From: Acetivibrio cellulolyticus CD2
GTDB lineage: Bacteria > Bacillota > Clostridia > Acetivibrionales > Acetivibrionaceae
Reading direction: 5' to 3'
DNA: 64,000 nucleotides
Assembly (NCBI RefSeq): GCF_000179595.2
Contig: NZ_JH556653.1
Coordinates: forward strand, 1,856,500-1,920,499
Shown here in pieces: positions 1-9,100 of the stretch (its first letter is position 1; each line of letters starts with the position of its first letter). The notes below the pieces were generated by a model that made no database searches, was not told the DNA's origin, and saw only the letters and a program-made list of their open reading frames with translations. The position numbers were made by a program, and so were the translations under genes.

Positions 1-1158
1 AGGTATTGGTGGTTATCGTGCTCGGTCCATTTGTTATGTCATATACATTTTTCAGGTTGCCATTGCTGTCATGGAGATATAGTTTTTTCTGTATTATATT
101 TCCGTATTGGTTATCCTCTCTCTTGGTCACATATTGAATCCTGTTATTATCGGTATATTCATATTTTGTATATGTCACCTCATTGGTTGCCGTTATGGTT
201 TCTATCTCTGTATCCCTGTTTCCTCTTGAATCATAGGTATAGGCTATTGTCCTTTGTGCAGTATTTATATCAGGCTCATATATGTTTTCAGCCTGTTCAT
301 GCAATCATAGCCGTAGGATGTTGTCTTTGTTGGCTCTGTTGGTCCCCCTAAACGTTCCTGCTTCTGGGTCATGTTATGGGCTCCATCATAGCAGTACTTA
401 TAGTATTCTGACTCGGCAAATACTCCCTGATCGTCCTTAGCTTGATTTGTAAGAGTATCCAACAGCCCGTCATCATAATACGTGTATACCTGTCCGAAAT
501 TATGGTTGTATGTTATACTTTCTCTTCTTCCATCATCATAGTAATCATATACGGTTGTTTGTCCGTCAGACGTCACTGTCTTCAATCTTCCTGCCGCATC
601 GTAAACCTTATCTACGCTATTGCTTCCAGGGTATACACTTTGTTCCTTTACTTCTCCTGCATTTACTCCTGTAATTATATCATAATTGTATGTTACGGGA
701 CCCATGACTATTGTATTGTTGTTTGCATCTACTGATGTTTCTGTCTTTGTTTTTACCCTGTTCAGTTCATCGTAGATTCTCTGCGTTGTGACTCTGCTCT
801 GTAAAACCCCATTTTCCTTTGTCTCAACTATTATCTTTTTTAGATTTCCGTTTCCGTCATATCCCATGTCAGTTGATTCATTCGGCACTGTTATCTGTAC
901 ATATGTGCTGCTATCGCCTGTAAACTGGCTTATCATCCTTCCATGACAGTCATATTCATAGGTTGTATTTTCCCCATTCCTATCGAGCTTTTCCATCAGC
1001 TCTCCTGTGGGTGTATACTCATAAGTTTCAGTCTTTGATGCTACTCCTATTCCGTTTGGATCACATACCCTTTTGAGTTTTCCAGATGCGTTGTAATAGT
1101 ATGTTGTTACATAGCCTCCAAGGTTCTGTTCCTTTAATGTTCCGTCTATATAGTAGGT
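1..1158 (-). pseudogene. RHS-repeat gene fragment, frameshifted and truncated
   Basis: This stretch is nearly identical to 4616-5774 of the large RHS gene in this window. It encodes YD-repeat protein from the part just before the RHS core and runs off the left edge. A run of five T in the intact gene (4900-4904) is four T here (285-288), so the minus-strand reading frame shifts and an ORF stops at 265. Homology ends abruptly at 1158, after which the frame continues into unrelated DNA that supplies an accidental ATG near 1224. No signal peptide or N-terminal domain is present, so this is a displaced 3' part of an RHS gene. Its missing 3' end lies left of the window and could hold a different toxin tip (inference). 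Confidence 0.85.
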
Positions 1159-1861
1159 GTCATGAAATACGTGTAGAATGTCAAATGTCAAGACCCTTCC
1201 GGCTCGAAAAATGCACCAATTCAACTAACTCTGGAAAGAACCTGTTTACCGCTTACCTTTGTTCCTTTACTTCTCCTGCATTTACTCCTGTAATTATATC
1301 ATAATTGTATGTTACGGGACCCATGACTATTGTATTGTTGTTTGCATCTACTGATGTTTCTGTCTTTGTTTTTACCCTGTTCAGTTCATCGTAGATTCTC
1401 TGCGTTGTGACTCTGCTCTGTAAAACCCCATTTTCCTTTGTCTCAACTATTATCTTTTTTAGATTTCCGTTTCCGTCATATCCCATGTCAGTTGATTCAT
1501 TCGGCACTGTTATCTGTACATATGTACTGCTATCGCCTGTAAACTGGCTTATCATCCTTCCATGACAGTCATATTCATAGGTTGTATTTTCCCCATTCCT
1601 ATCGAGCTTTTCCATCAGCTCTCCTGTGGGTGTATACTCATAAGTTTCAGTCTTTGATGCTACTCCTATTCCGTTTGGATCACATACCCTTTTGAGTTTT
1701 CCAGATGCGTTGTAATAGTATGTTGTTACATAGCCTCCAAGGTTCTGTTCCTTTAATGTTCCGTCTATATAGTAGGTGTCATGAAATACGTGTAGAATGT
1801 CAAATGTCAAGACCCTTCCGGCTCGAAAAATGCACCAATTCAACTAACTCTGGAAAGAACC
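638..1861. repeat. Tandem direct duplication of about 605 bp within RHS fragment
   Basis: Copies are 638-1242 and 1257-1861, offset by 619 bp and separated by 14 bp. They are almost identical; one visible difference is a G/A change in the 'tatgtgctg/tatgtactg' stretch. Each copy holds about 520 bp of RHS coding sequence plus the same 84-bp non-RHS tail. Near identity implies a recent event. Confidence 0.85.
1257..1777 (-). pseudogene. Second RHS-repeat fragment
   Basis: This is the RHS-coding part of the downstream copy of the tandem duplication and corresponds to about 5258-5774 of the intact gene. An ORF of 196 codons (1253-1843) crosses it but has no signal peptide, core domain or plausible ribosome binding site. 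It starts in the non-RHS tail and stops just past the duplication junction. It is best read as a remnant. Confidence 0.8.
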
Positions 1862-1883
1862 CAATTTTACTTGACATTCTACA
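1791..1883. mobile_element. 93-bp element with 13-bp perfect terminal inverted repeats
   Basis: TGTAGAATGTCAA at 1791-1803 is the exact reverse complement of 1871-1883. The interior is non-coding and non-RHS, and RHS-derived DNA lies on both sides (to 1777 and from 1884). This looks like a miniature or internally deleted insertion sequence. No clear target-site duplication is visible. The upstream duplicate copy keeps only the left end (1172-1184). The family is not identified. Confidence 0.5.
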
Positions 1884-1974
1884 TGTTGGTCCTCCTAAAC
1901 GTTCCTGCTTCTGGGTCATATTATGGGCTCCATCATAGCAGTACTTATAGTATTCTAGTATTCTGACTCAGCAA
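1884..1974 (-). pseudogene. Third short RHS-repeat fragment
   Basis: About 90 bp match about 4942-5033 of the large RHS gene on the minus strand, with a short internal duplication of 'tagtattc'. It is too short to be functional. It marks the boundary between the RHS debris and the terminator of the lipoprotein gene. Confidence 0.75.
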
Positions 1975-1975
1975 G

Positions 1976-2008
1976 ATAAAAAAGACGGTCATCGTGTAGA
2001 CAACCGCC
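1976..2008 (-). terminator. Rho-independent terminator of the RHS-lipoprotein operon
   Basis: Read on the minus strand, a 10-bp stem (1984-1993 with 1999-2008, some G-T pairs) with loop TACAC is followed by a run of T (1978-1983). It sits about 95 nt past the lipoprotein stop codon. Confidence 0.75.
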
Positions 2009-2102
2009 ATTAAAAAATGTATAGTATTTTTTGCTTGCTACTGATAATTAGTGCAATAAATTTTTCCAACTTTCATTCTCAGTTTCGATGTAGCACATCC
2101 GT

Positions 2103-3047
2103 CTAGAATTTTTTTGAAAGGTAGTCCGTTATAGTTTTTATGTCTTTATTGTTACCGGAATCATTTATTTCTTGATCCAGCTTGGAATCATTAGCAAACG
2201 TTCCATTATTCTTTTGGAAAAAAACATTTGCTATTGGTTCTATTCTACCATGGTGGGATAGTGTTGTATTAAGAATAATAATTATATCTTTTAGCCCATC
2301 CTTATTAGCATCTTGGAATGAAATATCGCTAACATCAACATTAACAGTAGTAGCACCTAAACAAATTTCATAAAGAATGTTTTCATCTGTATCCGTTAAA
2401 TAAAATAATACATCTGTATACCTCTCTCCTTCAATTTTTCCTGATACAAATTTAACATTACCCCATGAGTTTAAATCTACCATAAAAGACTGACTTTCAA
2501 TAGGAATAAAATCTTCTATGTCATCTATATTATATGGTGTAAACTGATACACTCCCTCCTTTGACAGATAATTATTGGATTCGTTTCTGTGCAAATACTC
2601 AACGGTTGCTTCTACCTCGTCATTTGTCTTAAAGACAATTTTAATATTCCCCTTAATTCCAGAGCCATTATCGAACTGACATTCAGCTATGCCATTAATT
2701 ATTTTCCCAAATAAGTTCTCGTAATTATTAAAAGTATCACCCACAGCTGGATATATATCAAAGAAACCTGTTATTTCACCATTTACTATTTTATTAATGC
2801 AAAAAGAAGGATATAACTCAAAATCATTAGTTTCACTTTTCACTACCCAGACCTTTTTAATATATTGATTATAGTCAACTGTTTCATTACTTTCCGCTGA
2901 TGGAGAACTTCTTAATTGTATTGGTATAACAGTCGTACTATAAGGAGAAGAATTGGGAATGCTTGTCCTATTAATACAGCCTGTTAAACCAATACTAAGC
3001 GTTATAGCACATATTATTAATATGGAGGTTAAACAAATTTTCTTCAT
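2103..3047 (-). CDS. Lipoprotein, possible immunity protein for the RHS lysozyme tip
   Basis: A 314-aa lipoprotein: a short Lys-rich start and hydrophobic segment lead to the lipobox LTGC near residue 24, followed by a Ser/Pro-rich linker. The C-terminal half contains DANKDGLKDI, an Asp-rich calcium-type loop like those in VCBS/FG-GAP repeats. I do not recognise the family. An AGGAGA ribosome binding site lies 7-8 nt before the ATG. It starts 57 nt after the RHS stop codon with no terminator between, and one follows it, so the two genes are probably co-transcribed. That position is where polymorphic-toxin immunity genes sit. A lipoprotein on the outer face of the membrane would suit protection against a peptidoglycan hydrolase. 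The immunity role is inference. Confidence 0.7.
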   Translation of the reverse strand: MKKICLTSILIICAITLSIGLTGCINRTSIPNSSPYSTTVIPIQLRSSPSAESNETVDYNQYIKKVWVVKSETNDFELYPSFCINKIVNGEITGFFDIYPAVGDTFNNYENLFGKIINGIAECQFDNGSGIKGNIKIVFKTNDEVEATVEYLHRNESNNYLSKEGVYQFTPYNIDDIEDFIPIESQSFMVDLNSWGNVKFVSGKIEGERYTDVLFYLTDTDENILYEICLGATTVNVDVSDISFQDANKDGLKDIIIILNTTLSHHGRIEPIANVFFQKNNGTFANDSKLDQEINDSGNNKDIKTITDYLSKKF

Positions 3048-3104
3048 TAAAACATCTCCTATCTTGAAAATATTGTATCACTAACTATTGTTTGATTTTT
3101 GCTA

Positions 3105-6100
3105 TCATTTACTTAAAAAATCATACCATTTTTGGGCACTTTCATTTCTTTTTTTACGTGCTGTACTTGAGTCTTCAGATCTTTCATAGGATCCATGGAA
3201 CACCAACGCCAATTCACCTGCGCCTTTGTGAGAATTAATAAACTCATTTACAGTCATTTTATATGGTGAGCCGTATTTTGTAGTTGGTATCCACTCACCT
3301 CCATATTTAGTTTTTTCTTCTTTGCTACCTTCTAAATTTAAAGTAATTAGCAAAAACTTCAATTGACTATCCATAAGTTCTTTAGGATTATTTTTTGCCA
3401 TCGCATCAGCTTTTTTTGCATCAAGACCCTTCCATTCAAGAAATTTTTCTGGAGCATACTTGTTTGGCGTCCATTGGACTAAACCATAACCATTCCCAAA
3501 CCCTGTTGTATCTAAGTTCTGCCATTCAGCAGGATTTATTCCGCTTTCTCTTTCCATATTTCCAAGCAATCCAGCAATAGCTTCTTTAGACCAACCTTTT
3601 GCAGTTAAATAGTTATAAATATATTTAGCGTTCGCTTGCTTTTGTTCTTCAGTCAAAGCTCCAATACCAGAACCAGCGTCACTTGTAATACAAGTATATA
3701 TTGTTCCATATTCGCCAGTCTGACCATATACTATATCGCCATACGCCCCCTTAGAAGATGTATTATTAGGCAAATCGTCTTCTGTAATTGCAGAGGTTCT
3801 CCTAGACGCTGCTATGGATTCCGAAGCACTAGTAGGTGTTTCTATTCCAGTGTTATATAGAAAATTTTTATCGTCTATATACATTTTCCCATCAAAAATC
3901 GGAGCATTAAAATTAAACTCTCTACCATCTTTTTTACGTACCGCTGTAGCCGTTTTAGTTTTTGGATCCCATTCTACCTCAAAATCATATTTTGTAGCTA
4001 TTTCTCTAAGCCACACAGCTGCATGACCTGTAGGATCAACATACATCATAGGTTCATTATGACAATATGCATACAGATTCAAACTCAACGGATCATTTGC
4101 ACTACCCATATATGTATCCTGCTGCAGGAACCTTGCCGTTTGCGGATCATAGTATCTTGCTTGAAGGTTATAGTACTTTGATTCCTCATCGTATTGGTAT
4201 CCGGCATACAATATCTGGCTCTTTATTATTTCGTTCTCATCTATTGTCTCTACTCCAGTGCTGTCATAGTAGGTCTCAGAGGTTATATTACCGAATTCAT
4301 CATACTTGTACTGTGAGCGGATATTCTTTGTCGTAGAATCCAGAAGGTCTGTCACATCAGCATGTCCGTTGTAGAAATAGTATACCTTGTCAGTTCCTGT
4401 TTCCCTTGAGATAAGGTTGGTTCCTATTACATTGAATGCGCTTATTGTCCCACTGTTTGTGTATTCAAATGCCACATTGTCATACTCATAGAAGTATCTT
4501 GCAGTCGTTCCGCCTACGGTTTTTGCAACCCTCTTTCCCTCTGCATTGTATGTATTCTCCATCTGCTGGTTTATACCTGTTGTCAAAGTAGTCTTGAGCT
4601 GGTTTAACAGAGTATAGGTATTGGTTGTTATAGTGCTAGGTCCATTTGTTATGTCATATACATTTTTCAGGTTGCCATTGCTGTCATGGAGATACAGTCT
4701 TTTCTGTATTATATTTCCGTATTGGTCATCCTCTCTCTTGGTCACATATTGAATCCTGTTATTATCGGTATATTCATATTTTGTATATGTCACCTCATTG
4801 GTTGCCGTTATGGTTTCTATCTCTGTATCCCTGTTCCCTCTTGAATCATAGGTATAGGCTATTGTCCTTTGTGCAGTATTTATATCAGGCTCATATATGT
4901 TTTTCAGCCTGTTCATGCAATCATATCCGTAGGATGTTGTCTCTGTTGGCTCTGTTGGCCCCCCTAAACGTTCCTGCTTCTGGGTCATGTTATGGGCTCC
5001 ATCATAGCAGTACTTATAGTATTCTGACTCGGCAAATACTCCCTGATCGTCCTTAGCTTGATTTGTAAGAGTATCCAACAGCCCGTCATCATAATACGTG
5101 TATACCTGTCTGAAATTATCGTTGTATGTTATACTTTCTCTTCTTCCATCATCATAGTAATCATATACGGTTGTTTGTCCGTCAGACGTCACTGTCTTCA
5201 ACCGTCCTGCTGCATCGTAGACCTTATCTACGCTATTGCTTCCAGGGTATACACTTTGTTCCTTTACTTCTCCTGCATTTACTCCTGTAATTATATCATA
5301 ATTGTATGTTACGGGACCCATGACTATTGTATTGTTGTTTGCATCTACTGATGTTTCTGTCTTTGTTTTTACCCTGTTCAGTTCATCGTAGATTCTCTGC
5401 GTTGTGACTCTGCTCTGTAAAACCCCATTTTCCTTTGTCTCAACTATTATCTTTTTGAGATTTCCGTTTCCGTCATATCCCATGTCAGTTGATTCATTCG
5501 GCACTCTTATCTGTACATATGTGCTGCTATCGCCTGTAAACTGGCTTATCATCCTTCCATGACAGTCATATTCATAGGTTGTATTTTTCCCATTCCTGTC
5601 GAGCTTTTCCATCAGCTCTCCTGTGGGTGTATACTCATAAGTTTCAGTCTTTGATGATACTCCTATTCCGTTTGGATCACATACCATTTTGAGTTTTCCA
5701 GATGCGTTGTAATAGTAAGTTGTTACATAGCCTCCAAGGTTCTGTTCCTTTAATGTTCCGTCTATATAGTAGGTATAGCTTGACATTGGAGTTGTTGCCG
5801 ACTCATCATTATATACATGCTCCAGCCTTCCTAAAATATCATATTCATACTTAAGTTCATTCTCTTCTCCATCACATTTAACACGCACATTGCCCATGTT
5901 ATCATATTCCTGACTCGCCACATGCAGTTCCGGGTCTGTTGTGGATACAAGCCTTCCGTTACAGTCATAATCATATTCTGTGAGCCTGTTATATGCATCA
6001 TAGGATTTATCCTGCAAGTTACGGGCATTGTATTCCAGCTTTTCATAAGCTACATTCATAGGATCTTTCTTTTCGTAAAGCCTGTTTAAGGCGTCATACT

Positions 6101-9100
6101 TGTATTTATTGGCATTGTCTCTCCAATTCACAGTCCTTATGAGGTTGCCGTTCAAGTCATAATCGTATGTAGTGTCATGAACCACACCACCTGCAGTCAC
6201 TGTAGAGAATTTCATCCTGTCAAGCTCGTCGTACTGGTAAGTTGTCTGTACACTATTTCCATCTGTAGTTGAAACAGTATTGCCGTTTTTGTCGTAGCTT
6301 GCATGAGTTGTTATTGCTTCATTTCCATTATATCTTTGTTGGCACTGCGTTTCAACCTTTGAGCTTACCACATTGTATGAATACAGATCACATATATCAT
6401 CTGTGGTATCTGTGAGCGTATTCATCATATTTTGCACATAAACCATATTTCCAAGTGAATTATATTGCATTATCTTCTGTGTTGAAGTCAAAGTCCCATC
6501 TACCTCGTAAGGCTCAACTGCTTTTGACAGCTTTCCGAAGTTGTTGTATTCATATGTAGAGGTATATTCAGTTCCTCCCTTGCATGAGGTATATTCAATG
6601 AGCTTGCCCTTCAAATCATATGTACTTTTTTCTACAACTCCGTTATTGTCAGTCAGATTGACTGTCTTTGTCACCTTGTTTGCTTTTATTATACTGCCTT
6701 CAAGCACATTATCATAGCCATAGGTTACTATTGCGCCAACAGCAGAGCTTTCATCAATTGTCGAGCCTGCCGGAAGAGTTCCTGCTGTTATCTGAGCTGC
6801 TATTTCTGCTTGTTCCTGTGTTGTGTCACTTTTTACCTTCTTTTCAGTTATCACTCTTCCTAAAGTGTCATATTCATATTTTACAGTAAACGGCAGATAC
6901 CTTTGCTTGTTTTCATGGTCAAGTTTGCTCAAAAGCTTTCCTTGCGGAGTGTATTCATTCTCTGTTACATCTGATTCCTGATCTGTCTCAGTCAACAGAT
7001 TGTTATTGTTGTCATAAGTATACTGTTTGTATGTGTCTAGAATCGAAGCAGACCAGGTTGAGTTGGTACTGTTAAATATGTACTCTTCACCGTCAAATCC
7101 GCTCCTTGTAATTCTTCCGAATTCGTCATATGTATAATAGTTATAGTTTGAACATATGTTTGATGGTGCTAAATAAGGGAACGTTACTGCTTCCATACTT
7201 TCTCTATAGTTATTTGGCGATACATCCCCAATCTTTCTTCCAGCATAGTCATACCAGTTCAGAGTTATACTGTTCTTCTGTACATACGCATCTGAGGTCT
7301 CATCATAAACAGTTACAGTGTCAATTATTTTTCTATTCAGACCTCTCCAATCATATTTGTACATTGTTGTAAAGCCTCGTGCATCTGTCTTTGCCAATAG
7401 ATTCCCCTGTGCATTTAACGTCCAGGATGTGGTTTCATTATAATTGCCATAATAACCTGATGTACTTTGACCGATAAGTCTGTTCATGTCATCATAGGTG
7501 TAGAACTCCATCCTCATATATATAGGCTCATTTGAACTTGTTCTGTTTCCGTTCTTGTCATAATAATTGTATTTATATACCGTATACGTACCCGTTGACG
7601 AATAGCTGTATCCGTAAATATCTCCTTCATTCACATAAAGCTTTTCAACCGCCGGTTTTCCAAGATAGTTGTTTGTATATTCCGTTGTTATTTTGTCAGT
7701 GTCATCTGTGTATTCTTCAATTTTATTTACATTACCTGCTCCATCATAATAATATGTTTTCTTTTCTCCGGTCATACCTGTAGAGGTCATAAGCTTGTTA
7801 TTCTCATAGTATTCATTAGTTGATTTATAAAATCCTGTATCAATTGAACTGCTGTGTATGGTTTCCCTGTTATTTGCAAAATCCGAAGAACTCACTTTGT
7901 CAATTTTAACCGCTTCATTTACCAAATTACCGGAATCATCATAAACCACTCTCTTATAGGTATAGAAGCTGGTCACTCCATCCGTACCCTCACATGGAGT
8001 CCATATATGTACAGGCCTTTTCTGAGTGTCGTAAAAATAGTATGTAGTAAAGCCTTCTCCATCTGTCAAACTCTTAACCGTTCCATCATAGTTGTATTCG
8101 GTTGAAGTTCCTATTTCTCCTGTTCCCGGTTCCTTAACGGTTTCTACAAGCCTTCCTGCATAATCATACCTGCTTGTTTCCAGCAATCCTTCCGTAGTAT
8201 TTAAAATAGTTGTATGCTGTACAACACTGTAGTAATTATTCTCTGATATGTATTCGGGTGAAAGGTATTCGTATGACTCTAATGTAATCTCCGCTTCCCC
8301 ATAGGGTGTTGCACTTGCTTTTGTAATTCTGTCCTTTGAATCGTATTCATAACTGTATACAGTACGTTCTATTCCACCTGCTGAATTCAGATCTGGTTGA
8401 GTCTTTGTGAGAATGTTTCCATTTTCATTATAAGTATAATAGGTCACATTCCCCTCGGCATCAGTTTCTTTTATTACCAGAGTTGTCCCATCTTTATACT
8501 CGTACCTGTATCCGACTGTTGCAGCACTATATGTATGGGATGCTATATTGTCATAGGTTGAGTTATACAGATTTGGTGTTATTTTCTGTATTAACCTTCC
8601 CACAAGGTCATACACATATCTCTCAATACTTTTATTTCCTGCTGTACTTAACGAATCACTGTCACACGATGTCTTTCTTTCAAGTTTACCGTTGTTGTCA
8701 TATTCATACCATGTAGACATATATGTGGTGTAGCCGTTCAAAAGTATTTTTTCACTTTCTATCAACCTTGAAGAATTATATGTGTATTCTACACTATTAC
8801 CCTCAGGATCGGTTATACTTTGAAGCATCCCGTCAGCATAATAACTATAACTATAACTCGTATCGACTTTATTTCCACTGTTTACCGTCGAATATAATTT
8901 AGGCTCAATCATGTATTCAATCTGCCCATCTGATCTATATCCATATGTAGTAATATATGAGTTTGTGCTATTAAGACTGCTTAATTCGGGATATTGTAAT
9001 AAAGCAGTCTTTGTCCTGTATACATACTTTTCCTCAAGCAACCTTGAATTGTTGTAGTTGTAATATGTATAACTTCTCTCTTCATCCTTTTCCCATTTGA

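Noticed and set aside
4646-5351. Plus-strand ORFs opposite the RHS gene (and similar ones at 31-735)
   Set aside because: They mirror the low-complexity YD-repeat codons of the minus-strand gene, have no ribosome binding sites and recur only because the RHS DNA is duplicated.
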